Positions 36,464 through 45,507 are shown, numbered from the stretch's first letter. The stretch: DNA of 64,000 nt from Candidatus Aalborgicola bjergmarkensis (GCA_016708725.1 JADJFE010000007.1:1-64000); one strand, 5' to 3'. Notes: generated by a model not told the origin, from the letters alone. Numbers and translations are program-made.

Positions 36464-37708
36464 TCACTTAGGCGCTTTGAGAACGGTGACGCAGTTGGTC
36501 ACCGCCGAGCCACCCACGTTGAAAACGACACCCACATCGGCCTTCTTGGCCTTCACACCAATGGCCTCACCGATAAGCTGCTTGTAGGCCAATGCATGCA
36601 TCGAAGCACCCGTGGCACCCACCGGGTGGCCTTTGGACTTGAGGCCACCGGAGAGGTTGATGGCGACCCGGTCATCACGTGTGAAGCGACCATCGATGTA
36701 ATCAAAGCCACCACGGCCATCCTGTGACAGACCCAGTGCTTCGGTGCAGAGAATCTGGTTGATGGTGAAACAATCGTGCACTTCGGCAAAATCCACATCG
36801 GCAGCACTAATGCCCGCTTCCTTGAACGCCTTGGCAACCGCGTCCTTGCCCGCGCTCAATTCGTGCATATTGGGACGGACATTTTCTGCCAGACGCTCGA
36901 CCGAGTGGCCGATACCGGCAATCTGCACCGCACGCTTCTTGTTGCTGACCAAACTGGTCTGCGTCAACACCAGCGCTGCAGCGCCATCGGTGACCAAAGA
37001 ACAGTCGTGCAAGCGCAAGGGCGCGGCAATCATCATGTTCTTGCAGCGTCCCCGCTCATCCAGTTCGTTGAGTTTCATGATTGCCTCAACGGTTTGCGGA
37101 CCGTTCCTGACGTGCGCCAATGGATTTTCGGCACCGTTTTTGTAGCACAAGGCACCCGCCGTCCACAGCATTTTTTCCAGATCGGCATTGGACAGGCCGT
37201 AATGCGCCTGATAACCTTTGGCATAAGCGGCAAACAGCATTGGAAACGACCAGCCTTTGGAGCCTTCCGTCGGCCAGTGCGACGAGCAGGCCAGCACGTG
37301 CGTCATCTGCGGCGTAGGCAGCAGATTCATTTTTTCGACGCCGATCACCAGCACATTTTTAGCGCGATTGGCTTCCACGGCATACAGCCCATCGTACAGG
37401 GCCACGGACGAAGAAGCGCAGGCACATTCGCAGCGTGTCATGGGCTTGAAACGCAACGCCGGGTCGATTTCGGCGGCCAGTGGCGCCACGTGCTCCTGGT
37501 TGATGAAGGAGCCGGGCGAGCAGCTTCCCACATAAACGGCGTCAATATCCTTGGGATCAAGTCCCGAGTCGGCAATGGCCCCACGCCCGGCCTCGATCAG
37601 CAGATCGTAGTAACTCTTGGTATCCGTAACCAGGCCCGTGGTTTTGTCTTTCTTGACGAAAGCGCCAAATTCCGTGTTGTAGGCTCCGATGATGCTTGCA
37701 TTTGACAT
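36464..37708 (-). CDS. Thiolase-family acetyl-CoA acetyltransferase (SCP-x/lipid-transfer type)
   Basis: A 414-residue thiolase. The nucleophilic Cys lies in RCECACASSS (probably C97), and the second half keeps the VHDCF and GGLKSKGHPVGATG motifs with the catalytic His residues and the oxyanion-hole loop. Compared with classical FadA/PhaA thiolases it is the SCP-x-like group, which often works with a small partner on branched, aromatic or steroid-derived beta-ketoacyl-CoA. It is first in a three-gene operon (thiolase, small protein, SDR) that resembles the bbsB-bbsD type of arrangement of anaerobic toluene pathways but lacks the other genes. Substrate unknown. Confidence 0.85.
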   Translation of the reverse strand: MSNASIIGAYNTEFGAFVKKDKTTGLVTDTKSYYDLLIEAGRGAIADSGLDPKDIDAVYVGSCSPGSFINQEHVAPLAAEIDPALRFKPMTRCECACASSSVALYDGLYAVEANRAKNVLVIGVEKMNLLPTPQMTHVLACSSHWPTEGSKGWSFPMLFAAYAKGYQAHYGLSNADLEKMLWTAGALCYKNGAENPLAHVRNGPQTVEAIMKLNELDERGRCKNMMIAAPLRLHDCSLVTDGAAALVLTQTSLVSNKKRAVQIAGIGHSVERLAENVRPNMHELSAGKDAVAKAFKEAGISAADVDFAEVHDCFTINQILCTEALGLSQDGRGGFDYIDGRFTRDDRVAINLSGGLKSKGHPVGATGASMHALAYKQLIGEAIGVKAKKADVGVVFNVGGSAVTNCVTVLKAPK

Positions 37709-37873
37709 AGTGAATTTACATCCTGTGAAAAGTCAACCCAATAAAATACCCACCCATTCAATCTAGGTGTTGCTCCCTAGCTGGTCAAACATACCACATT
37801 TTCACGCGCATACCTCGCAAGCATGGCGACAAGGTGCAACTCACGCCCTCCAAAACCCCCAAAAACACCCGGA

Positions 37874-38152
37874 ATGCCAACGATGCTTGCCAAACTGAAT
37901 CACTTTGTCCATGCCCACATCCAGAAACTGGAGCTTATCGGCGTCCTCATGCGCATTGCCAGCTTCAGCCTAGTCAGCTGGATGGGTCCACAAACTCCCT
38001 TCATGCTGGTGTGGGCCATCAACACCATGGATGCCATTTTGCTGACCTGGTGCGCCAGGTTGAAAAAAGACTTCGCCTACACGCTGTTGAATGCATTCTG
38101 GATTGCTGTCGGTATCGTTGGCATGGCGAGGGCGGGTGCCTGGTTGCACTAA
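37874..38152 (+). CDS. Small integral membrane protein
   Basis: About 92 residues with two or three hydrophobic segments (MRIASFSLVSWMGPQTPFML; LVWAINTMDAILLTW; NAFWIAVGIVGMA). Candidate starts are ATG 37874 and ATG 37883. No family recognised. It is divergent from the thiolase operon and ends just before the MITE. Confidence 0.6.
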   Translation: MPTMLAKLNHFVHAHIQKLELIGVLMRIASFSLVSWMGPQTPFMLVWAINTMDAILLTWCARLKKDFAYTLLNAFWIAVGIVGMARAGAWLH

Positions 38153-38277
38153 CATGTTTGAGTGCTTCCATGATCCAAGAATCCTCCAGTCAGTTGCTTC
38201 ATACGCAAATTGCTGAAGTTTCCCGAAAAAATCACCCCCCCTCTTTAGCATCCCATCCAACTGAACCAGTGCCGAAC

Positions 38278-38645
38278 GGGTGCGGTTCAAAGTGATGTGG
38301 CCGTTGGGTTTTTACTCCCTCGTCCGGCGGGGAGAGGGGCTGTTGGTGGCTTTGCGCTGGAATTTCATATTGCCCGTGATATGACACATGCAAAAACTGC
38401 GATGCGAAACCCTCTTTCAAGCCTTTGTGGCATCTTTTTGGCCACAAATTAGGCATCAAATAAGCCTCCAGCCCCCGTGGTATGTGCGGTTGCAGATATA
38501 AATAATATAGCAACAATAACCCCGTCCACAGCACTGCAGAACATCCAAAGAGCCGCACCATGACAAGCCAGTCCCCTCTCCCCGCTCTCCCCGCTGGGGC
38601 GAGGGAGTAAAAACCCAACGGCCACATCACTTTGAATCACACCCG
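38278..38645. mobile_element. MITE-like element with ~45-bp terminal inverted repeats
   Basis: The left end begins GGGTGCGGTTCAAAGTGATG and the right end is its reverse complement (ending CATCACTTTGAATCACACCC); the arms run about 45 bases with two mismatches. A second inner inverted repeat (GGGGAGAGGGG / CCCCTCTCCCC) bounds a 271-bp core (38329-38599) that recurs at 45826-46100. No protein is encoded, so it would have to be moved by a transposase in trans. The core contains a copy of the dispersed palindromic element. Confidence 0.8.
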
Positions 38646-38668
38646 TAATGGAAGGTGCCGTGGAGCGG

Positions 38669-38740
38669 GGATCGCAATGTGCCAGAATGGGGATTTTGAG
38701 GACGGGTCAGGATGCAATACTCGGAGGCGTGCGGTTGGAT
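38669..38740. repeat. About 72-bp repeat shared with 16504-16575
   Basis: Both copies read GGATCGCAATGTGCCA, then GGTCAGGATGC or CGTCAGGATGC, and end GTGCGGTTGGAT, with about 80-85% identity by eye. One lies by the pglX scrap, the other just upstream of the partner-switch operon. Its origin is unknown. Confidence 0.65.
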
Positions 38741-38743
38741 ATC

Positions 38744-38774
38744 GCTATCCGCTATCCGCTATCCGCTATCCGCT
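38744..38774. repeat. Four tandem 7-bp units (GCTATCC)
   Basis: GCTATCC is repeated four times in a row followed by GCTTTTT, about 30 bases upstream of the operon start at 38803. Seven-base units in a promoter-proximal position could change promoter spacing by slippage. Confidence 0.75.
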
Positions 38775-38802
38775 TTTTCAACCAGCAATTGATTAGAAAG
38801 AT

Positions 38803-39417
38803 ATGTCGATGTCCATTACAGGAAACGCACCCCAGGTATACGGAAATTATTCCGATCCCGCAAAGTCTCGCGAATTCATGTTGCTGAGTTTGGCGTTACC
38901 CACAACTCCGATAGAGACTCATTTCTACGCCAATAGCCTATCTGCTGACTATTTGGCTACTTACTGGGGAAAGTTTATTCCTTGCGACAAGGGGGCTGCG
39001 TCCAATAGCTCAGCGCAAGTACGAGATGCTGTAGGCTTCGCGTCCAACGAGCTGATGGAAAATGCAATGAAATTCAGCACCGGGAATATCAATGGGGCAA
39101 TAAAGGTTTCCCTCTATTTGTATGATTCGGAATTATGGATTTATGTCACCAATGAAATGTATTCCAGAAACACAGCGAAATTTATATCGTTCATACAGCG
39201 CATTTTTACTGAAAATACGAGCGATATGTATTTTGAACAGCTTGAGAATAATTCCCGCAATGAAACCTCCGGCGAATCCGGTTTGGGAATATTGACGCTA
39301 ATCAATGACTACGGCGTCGATTTGTCCTGGAAATTTGAAGCATGCGGCGATACTGCGGATGTCACCGCTATCACTACACTTGCGCGTCTGCCAATACTTC
39401 GGAAAATAGAGGAATAA
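38803..39417 (+). CDS. SiaB/DUF6272-like ATPase (anti-sigma-type kinase)
   Basis: A 204-residue protein with a GHKL-type ATP-binding fold: N-box GFASNELMENAMKFS and a later G-box region SGLGILTLINDYGVDLSW. The spacing resembles the SiaB / cyanobacterial Slr1859 group, which phosphorylate a STAS or SiaC-type partner rather than a sigma factor. First gene of a four-gene operon; the STAS protein starts two bases after its stop. Codon use is visibly more A/T-rich than in flanking genes, as in the rest of this operon. Confidence 0.72.
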   Translation: MSMSITGNAPQVYGNYSDPAKSREFMLLSLALPTTPIETHFYANSLSADYLATYWGKFIPCDKGAASNSSAQVRDAVGFASNELMENAMKFSTGNINGAIKVSLYLYDSELWIYVTNEMYSRNTAKFISFIQRIFTENTSDMYFEQLENNSRNETSGESGLGILTLINDYGVDLSWKFEACGDTADVTAITTLARLPILRKIEE

Positions 39418-39418
39418 A

Positions 39419-39772
39419 ATGGAAGTGATCGGTGAAAACTATCAAGTGACTTTTGATGAGTCGGCAAAAACTTTGCATTGCATGGGAACATTGCGTCTTC
39501 TGGGGTCCGAGGAATACACCCCGATAGAAAACTTATTCAACAGTATTATCAATTCCAATCATCCTGCGCTGATTCTGAATGTTGCCAACCTGCAGTTTCT
39601 CAATAGTTCTGGAATCAATGTTATTTCCCGTTTCGTCATCAAGATCCGCAATTTGAAGACCACCGACATGACTATCATTGGAACCTCAAAGTATCCATGG
39701 CAACTCAAATCTCTCCAGAATTTGAAGAGACTGATGCCATCATTGATAGTTCAAATCATGGATGGAGCGTAA
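39419..39772 (+). CDS. STAS-domain protein (anti-sigma-factor antagonist type)
   Basis: A 117-residue single STAS domain. The phosphorylation loop reads FLNSSGINVISRF with Ser64 in the place of the regulatory serine of SpoIIAA. It lies two bases after the kinase-like gene and four before the histidine kinase. Expected role: the switch protein that is phosphorylated by the upstream ATPase and dephosphorylated by the PP2C phosphatase at the end of the operon. Confidence 0.82.
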   Translation: MEVIGENYQVTFDESAKTLHCMGTLRLLGSEEYTPIENLFNSIINSNHPALILNVANLQFLNSSGINVISRFVIKIRNLKTTDMTIIGTSKYPWQLKSLQNLKRLMPSLIVQIMDGA

Positions 39773-39775
39773 CGA

Positions 39776-41056
39776 ATGGAACAGATCACGCCAGGTGAGT
39801 TCGGCATGCCGATCACTTCAGGTGATCTGGATACGTTGAATAGGCTGAAAAGCGAAATTGATCGACTTCAGCGTGAAAAACTGGATCTGGAAGTTTTACT
39901 GGAAACACTGACAGAGCATTCGGACGGTCTGGAAGAGCAACTTTTCGGACAACTGGATGAGGCCGGTAGAAACAGCCAGGAAAGATTTCAGCTTACCACT
40001 GAAACCATGCCCTTACCCGTTCTCGTGACCACCATGGAGGATTGCCGGGTGTTATATGCCAACGAAGCGGCGGCGAGCATATTTGGCGTTAGTCGCTCGT
40101 ATTTGATCGCAAAAACCGTTTCAAGTTTCTTCCGGGCAAATGACAATGCAGATCTGATGAACTTCCTGACGAGCAGTAAGCGCTTACGCAATGTCGAATT
40201 CAAGGGATATCTTATCGATCAAAGACTGACCTGGTTCTCGGTATCTGTGCAATCCATTGATTATTTCAGCAGACTTTGTCAGTTGAGCGTGTGGTTTGAT
40301 CTGACTGAGCATAAGGTCATCCAGGCTGAAAAAATATCCTCACTGGTTCATCTGGTCTCCGGATTTGCCCATCGAATCAATACCCCCATCGGGGTTGGGT
40401 TAACCGCCGCATCCTGCGCCTTTGAACGGATTGTGGAGTTCCAGAAACAGATTGATTCCACAGGAAAGATTCCTCGTGATTGGTCCGGTTTCCTTGAATA
40501 CTGTAATGGAGCAACCAGTTTATCCATGAGTAGCCTCAATAAGGCCAACGATCTGGTTGAGGAGTTTAAAAGCATCGCGGTCGATATGCGCGACCAGCAA
40601 AAGGTAAAGTTTCTGGTACAACCATGGCTTATGCGGCTTCAGCAGAATTTCAAGGAAGATTTCGAAAAATTTGGCATCAAGATTCTGATTGAATGCCCGG
40701 AATCACTGACAATAACCAGCTATCCCGAAATCATTGAGCAAATTCTGAGGAAATTGATCCGTAACTCAATAATTCATGGCTTTGGAAACAAATACAATGA
40801 CCTCCATCAGATCAGTCTTTGCCTCAAAATGGAACATAACCAATTGGTGATTGACTATAGCGATAATGGCAAAGGTATCTCCGTGGACGAGCTGCACCGA
40901 TTGTTCCATCCATTTTTTTCCATTCAGCAAACCTCTGGTATTGGCCTGGGACTCGCCGCTGTTTACAACATGATAACCATGGCGCTAAGTGGCACTATTT
41001 CGGTCAAGGGCGATGTTGGCGAGGGGCTGGCATTCCATATTGAATTTTCTGTTTGA
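39776..41056 (+). CDS. PAS histidine kinase of the partner-switch operon
   Basis: A soluble 426-residue kinase: N-terminal coiled coil (RLKSEIDRLQREKLDLEVLL), a PAS domain (VTTMEDCRVLYANEAAASIF), an H-box-like GFAHRINTPIGVG, and an ATPase domain (LRKLIRNSIIHGF, YSDNGKGI, TSGIGLGLAAVYNM). The H-box resembles HELNTPIG of the kinase at 14418, with Arg-Ile replacing Glu-Leu. No receiver partner is present; it might feed into the STAS switch. Confidence 0.82.
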   Translation: MEQITPGEFGMPITSGDLDTLNRLKSEIDRLQREKLDLEVLLETLTEHSDGLEEQLFGQLDEAGRNSQERFQLTTETMPLPVLVTTMEDCRVLYANEAAASIFGVSRSYLIAKTVSSFFRANDNADLMNFLTSSKRLRNVEFKGYLIDQRLTWFSVSVQSIDYFSRLCQLSVWFDLTEHKVIQAEKISSLVHLVSGFAHRINTPIGVGLTAASCAFERIVEFQKQIDSTGKIPRDWSGFLEYCNGATSLSMSSLNKANDLVEEFKSIAVDMRDQQKVKFLVQPWLMRLQQNFKEDFEKFGIKILIECPESLTITSYPEIIEQILRKLIRNSIIHGFGNKYNDLHQISLCLKMEHNQLVIDYSDNGKGISVDELHRLFHPFFSIQQTSGIGLGLAAVYNMITMALSGTISVKGDVGEGLAFHIEFSV

Positions 41057-41063
41057 CGGAATA

Positions 41064-42779
41064 ATGGACATCAAGCTTCGCAATACCGGCAAGCATACCG
41101 GAATTCTGGCGAGGATGGCATTCACGCTGATACTCACCACAACGGTCATCTTTGGAGGATTCATGGGTATATACCATCAAACCACCCAGTTAAAGATGAA
41201 CACCGAGCTGGTTGATTTGAGTACGTATTTATCAAATCAATTATCAAAGAGCATGGCGTCTTCCATTTGGAATTTCGACATGGAAGTTTCCTATGATATT
41301 CTTGATGCAACAATGCTTGAAAAGCAGGTGCATGCAATCGTTGTCAAGGACGCATTTGGAATAGTTATTTGCGCTACAACCCGTGATGACCAGTGGAATA
41401 TTACCCATGCCAGTGACCCGCCTTCGCCTGTCGACACGGTAGTCAAGCGGGAAATAATCAAAAAAGATAACGAACAAATTGGTGCGGTCGAAGTTTTTTT
41501 GACAAAGAAATTCCTTGATGAAAGGATCTATTCCGACATACTCAAGATGTTTGTCACGCTGATGATACTGAATACCCTGCTGTTTGTAATACTTTTTATC
41601 AGTATCAGAAATATTATTATATTGCCGATAAGAGCGGTAGTGACTTATCTGGGGCGTTTGTCTCTCGGCGATATTCCAGTGCCGATCACTGATCCATACA
41701 AGGGTGAGTTTAACGATATCCGCAACAGCCTGAATATTCTTATCGAATCAACCAATCAGACGATCGCTGCCATGGAAGGTGTTGCAGCCGGTAATCTCAT
41801 GGCAGAACTCACAGAGCGTTCCGAACAGGACAAGATGATGCTGGCTTTGAAGCTGATGATACGGCGCCTTGACGGCATCATGACCGAAACAACAAAGATG
41901 ATTTTGGCCGTGGAGGAAGGGAGACTGGATATCCGGGGCAATTCGGAAGCGTTTGAAGGAGGATGGCGGAAATTGCTTACGGGAGTGAACCACCTCGTCA
42001 GTGGATTACGTTCGGCCGTCTCCGAGAAGGCATCTCTCGAAAAGGAAATGGAACTTGCCAGAAAGATTCAGAAGGTTTTACTGCCGCAGCATCCGAAAAT
42101 ATCGGGTTACGACATTGCGACATGCTGCGAACCTGCGGAACAGGTCGGAGGAGATTATTATGACGTTATTTCTGTCGCTGGATTTGACTGGATTGTGATC
42201 GGTGATGTTTCGGGGCATGGCGTCACCGCAGGTCTGGTAATGATGATGGTTCAGACTGCCATTCATACTGTGCTGATCGATAATCCGGAAGTTGAACCTT
42301 CGCAGTTACTGCGGATCATTAACCAGATTTTATATAAAAACATCCAGTTAATGGAGGATTCCAAACACATGACCATCGTTGTGTTAGCCTGCAAAACAGA
42401 AGGGAGTTTCTGTTTTTCGGGGCTGCATGACGATATGCTCATTCGCCGTGCGGGAACGGGAAATATTGAGAACATCAGGACAGACGGCATGTGGATAGGA
42501 ATCGAACCTCATATCGAAGATTATCTTTCCGATTCTTATCTGACGCTTGAACCGGGAGACTGTATCCTGCTCTTTACTGACGGCATAACAGAAGCAATCG
42601 GAAAAGACGGTGAGATATTCGGCGAGGATCGCCTGAAAGAAATTTTTGAATCAGCAGGGAACGGGTCTGTTTCGGAAATCCAGACCTGCATACTGGAAGC
42701 ATTGCGTGATTATAAAAAAGCCGATGATGTCACACTGTTTGTGATGAAACGCAACGAGTTAGCTTCAAGGAGCATTTGA
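41064..42779 (+). CDS. Membrane-bound PP2C/SpoIIE phosphatase with HAMP (SiaA-like)
   Basis: A 571-residue sensor phosphatase. From ATG 41064 the first helix is ARMAFTLILTTTVIFGGFMG; a periplasmic sensor region of about 140 residues follows; the second helix is FVTLMILNTLLFVILFISI. A HAMP segment leads to the SpoIIE-type PPM domain with its metal-binding acids: EQVGGDYYDV, VIGDVSGHGVTAGLVMM, LLFTDGITEA and KKADDVTLFVMK. By analogy with SiaA and RsbU it would dephosphorylate the STAS protein in response to an external signal. Last gene of the operon; a start at 40989 would overlap the kinase by 68 bases and is unlikely. Confidence 0.88.
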   Translation: MDIKLRNTGKHTGILARMAFTLILTTTVIFGGFMGIYHQTTQLKMNTELVDLSTYLSNQLSKSMASSIWNFDMEVSYDILDATMLEKQVHAIVVKDAFGIVICATTRDDQWNITHASDPPSPVDTVVKREIIKKDNEQIGAVEVFLTKKFLDERIYSDILKMFVTLMILNTLLFVILFISIRNIIILPIRAVVTYLGRLSLGDIPVPITDPYKGEFNDIRNSLNILIESTNQTIAAMEGVAAGNLMAELTERSEQDKMMLALKLMIRRLDGIMTETTKMILAVEEGRLDIRGNSEAFEGGWRKLLTGVNHLVSGLRSAVSEKASLEKEMELARKIQKVLLPQHPKISGYDIATCCEPAEQVGGDYYDVISVAGFDWIVIGDVSGHGVTAGLVMMMVQTAIHTVLIDNPEVEPSQLLRIINQILYKNIQLMEDSKHMTIVVLACKTEGSFCFSGLHDDMLIRRAGTGNIENIRTDGMWIGIEPHIEDYLSDSYLTLEPGDCILLFTDGITEAIGKDGEIFGEDRLKEIFESAGNGSVSEIQTCILEALRDYKKADDVTLFVMKRNELASRSI

Positions 42780-42836
42780 TATGGTCGCAGTGCTCAAGGA
42801 TACGGCTGTTGCGCATCATCTTCGGCCATAGGGCAC

Positions 42837-42865
42837 TTGACATATACCCCTACAGGGTATATAGT
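42837..42865 (+). promoter_or_regulatory. copA promoter with CsoR-type operator in the spacer
   Basis: TTGACA (42837-42842) and TATAGT (42860-42865) form a near-consensus sigma-70 promoter with exactly 17 bp between. The spacer region contains the inverted repeat ATATACCC-CTACA-GGGTATAT (42842-42862), the form of operator used by CsoR copper repressors. A 17-bp spacer fits a repressor rather than a MerR/CueR activator, and csoR is the last gene of the operon. Confidence 0.85.
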
Positions 42866-42872
42866 GATGCCT

Positions 42873-45269
42873 ATGAATTCATCAGTGGTTCGTCTGGATA
42901 TTCCGATTGAAGGTATGACCTGTGTCGCCTGCGCCGGCCGCATAGAAAGAAACCTGAACAAGCTGCCGGGCGTGGCTGCAAGCGTGAATTTTGCAGCAGA
43001 GTCCGCGCAGGTAACAGTTCAGCCGGACGGGACATCCCCGGCAGGCATCGTTGCTGCAATCCGTAAGACTGGGTATGCGGTACCGGACCAGGTAGTCGAG
43101 TTAGCAATTGACGGCATGACATGCGTTGCGTGTGCCGCGCGGATCGAAAAGGCTTTGAACAAACTCACGGGTGTGCATGCCGAGGTCAACTTTGCAAGCG
43201 AAACTGCCCGGGTGCGCTATGTGCCGGGGCTAGCTACCGTCGAGCAACTCATCGCAGCGGTTAGAAGGACTGGATACGGTGCAACCGAACGGATTGAAAC
43301 CAGTGTCGAGGAAGCCAAGGCGCGCCGAGCTGACGCGTACGCTGCCGAGCTACGGATACTCTGGGTCTCCATCGCGCTCAGCCTGCCACTCCTGGCAGGA
43401 ATGTTCTCGATGTTCGGTGCAAGCCACGATGAGTTGCTGCCACGTTGGTTGCAGTTGGCGCTGGCGACGCCGGTGCAGTTCTGGATTGGCCGGCGCTTCT
43501 ATGTCGGCGGGTACAACGCGCTACGGGGTGGCGGCGCCAATATGGACGTGCTGGTCGCGTTGGGAACAACGATGGCCTATGGCTTGAGCGCGACCGTGAC
43601 GCTTCTTGGCCTGCAGCACCAGCACGTCTACTTCGAGGCAAGCGCCGTGATCATCACGCTCGTTCTTCTGGGTAAGCTGCTTGAGGCACGTGCGAAGCTC
43701 AAGACATCGGCTGCGGTGGAAGCACTGGTTCGACTGCAACCCAAGACTGCACGCGTGGAGCGCGATGGCGTGCTGGTCGATGTACCGGTACAGAGCATTC
43801 AGATCGGGGACGTCTTTGTTGTCCGGCCAGGCGAAAGCATTCCGGTCGACGGCCTGGTCGCAAGTGGCGCATCCGGCGTCGATGAAAGCATGCTGACAGG
43901 CGAGAGCCTTCCCGTGGACAAGCATCCCGGCGACAAGGTATTCGCCGGTACCCTGAATCAGCAAGGACTGCTGAAGTGCAAAGCGCACGGTGTCGGGGCA
44001 ACAACCATGCTGGCGGGAATCATTCGGCTGGTCCGTGACGCCCAAGGAAGTAAAGCACCCATTCAGCGGCTTGCAGACCAGGTGGCCGGGGTCTTCGTTC
44101 CTGTTGTCGTACTGATTAGCGTCCTGACCTTTGTGGGTTGGTGGGTATATAGCGGGGAACTGGCACCGGCGCTCGTCAACGCGGTTGCGGTCCTCGTCAT
44201 CGCTTGCCCGTGTGCGCTGGGACTGGCAACCCCGACGGCCATCATGGTCGGCACCGGGCGCGGGGCGCAGGTTGGCGTGCTGGTGAAGAATGCCGTGGCG
44301 CTGGAGCAAGCGCAGAAGATCAGCACCCTCATTCTCGACAAAACCGGCACGCTGACCGAGGGCAAACCTGTGGTCACCGACGTTCTTGCGGCGGCTGGAT
44401 TCTCCGATCAGGAACTGATCGCAGTCGCCGCCAGCCTGGAATCGGGTTCAGCCCATCCGCTGGCACACGCCATCGTGGCACATGCACAGGCAGCGCACGT
44501 GCAACTCATGCCCATTCGTGATTTCCTGTCCGTGACTGGTAAGGGTATAGAAGCCGTACTCGATCTTCCGGCGCACGGCGCAGGGCTGAAGGTTACGCTT
44601 GGATCGCCAGCGTACCTCGCGGAATCCGGCTGCGAGGTCGATACCGTGCGGATTGCGTCGTTCGTTGCACAAGGCAAGACCGTCGTCGCCGTTGCCGTTG
44701 GCACACGCATGATGGGCTTTCTGGCCATCGCCGACAAGCTGCGGGCCAGCTCCCGCGACGCCGTCAGCCGACTCAAGGGTATGGGAGTCAAGGTGGTGAT
44801 GCTGACTGGCGACAACGAAGCGACCGCCAAGGCGATTGCCGAATCCGCAGGTGTGGACGCATACAAAGCCCAGGTGCTGCCCGGCGACAAGGCCGCTGCG
44901 GTCATGGCGTTCAAATCGGGGGGGCATGTCGTCGGGATGGTCGGAGACGGTGTTAATGACGCGCCCGCGCTCGCCGCAGCGGATGTCAGTTTCGCCATCG
45001 GTGCCGGCTCGGACGTTGCCATTGAAGCAGCAGATATTGCCCTGATGCGCAATGACCTGCTCTCGGTCGTCGACGCAATCAGTCTTTCGCGCGCCACGCT
45101 CAGGAAGATCCGGCAGAACCTGTTTTTTGCGTTTGTATACAACGTGCTCGGTATTCCGCTCGCCGCCGTAGGCATGTTGAATCCGGTGATCGCAGGGGCA
45201 GCAATGGCGATGTCCTCGGTGTCGGTCGTCAGCAATTCACTGCTGTTGAAGCGGTGGCGGCGGCACTAG
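42873..45269 (+). CDS. copA: Copper-exporting P-type ATPase CopA
   Basis: A 798-residue P1B-type ATPase exporting Cu(I). Two N-terminal heavy-metal domains each carry GMTCVACA. Membrane helices follow, with ACPCALG as the transmembrane copper site, phosphorylation motif DKTGTLTEG, the HP loop in SAHPLAHAI and hinge GDGVNDAP. ATG 42873 is preferred: the -10 box ends at 42865, so transcription should begin at about 42872, leaving no leader; ATG 42867 is the alternative. TTG 42837 is part of the -35 box and not a start. The operon continues with a copper chaperone and csoR. Confidence 0.95.
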   Translation: MNSSVVRLDIPIEGMTCVACAGRIERNLNKLPGVAASVNFAAESAQVTVQPDGTSPAGIVAAIRKTGYAVPDQVVELAIDGMTCVACAARIEKALNKLTGVHAEVNFASETARVRYVPGLATVEQLIAAVRRTGYGATERIETSVEEAKARRADAYAAELRILWVSIALSLPLLAGMFSMFGASHDELLPRWLQLALATPVQFWIGRRFYVGGYNALRGGGANMDVLVALGTTMAYGLSATVTLLGLQHQHVYFEASAVIITLVLLGKLLEARAKLKTSAAVEALVRLQPKTARVERDGVLVDVPVQSIQIGDVFVVRPGESIPVDGLVASGASGVDESMLTGESLPVDKHPGDKVFAGTLNQQGLLKCKAHGVGATTMLAGIIRLVRDAQGSKAPIQRLADQVAGVFVPVVVLISVLTFVGWWVYSGELAPALVNAVAVLVIACPCALGLATPTAIMVGTGRGAQVGVLVKNAVALEQAQKISTLILDKTGTLTEGKPVVTDVLAAAGFSDQELIAVAASLESGSAHPLAHAIVAHAQAAHVQLMPIRDFLSVTGKGIEAVLDLPAHGAGLKVTLGSPAYLAESGCEVDTVRIASFVAQGKTVVAVAVGTRMMGFLAIADKLRASSRDAVSRLKGMGVKVVMLTGDNEATAKAIAESAGVDAYKAQVLPGDKAAAVMAFKSGGHVVGMVGDGVNDAPALAAADVSFAIGAGSDVAIEAADIALMRNDLLSVVDAISLSRATLRKIRQNLFFAFVYNVLGIPLAAVGMLNPVIAGAAMAMSSVSVVSNSLLLKRWRRH

Positions 45270-45291
45270 TTTATTGGCAGAAAGATAGGAG

Positions 45292-45507
45292 ATGATGATG
45301 CAAACGGTAACTTTCAATATTTCTGGTATGAGTTGCGCCGGTTGCGCACGCAGCATCAGTAACGTGCTGAATGCCCTGAATGGAGTTCAAACGGCGGATG
45401 TGTCTTTGGACCAGCACCGCGCTGTGGTCGAATACGACGCGGCGAAGGTGGGTCCGGACGTGCTCAAGGGTGCGATCGAGGAGGCGGGTTATGAAGTCGC
45501 AGGCTGA
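45292..45507 (+). CDS. copZ: Copper chaperone (single HMA domain, CopZ-like)
   Basis: A 71-residue heavy-metal-associated domain with the Cu(I)-binding MSCAGC and the hydrophobic core pattern of CopZ (VTFNISGM, VSLDQHRAVVEYDA). It starts 22 bases after copA and overlaps the csoR start. Likely hands copper to CopA or CsoR. AGGAGATG precedes the start. Confidence 0.9.
   Translation: MMMQTVTFNISGMSCAGCARSISNVLNALNGVQTADVSLDQHRAVVEYDAAKVGPDVLKGAIEEAGYEVAG

Noticed and set aside
42837..42866. TTG 42837 as the copA start
   Set aside because: This TTG is the first half of the -35 box; transcription should begin downstream of it.
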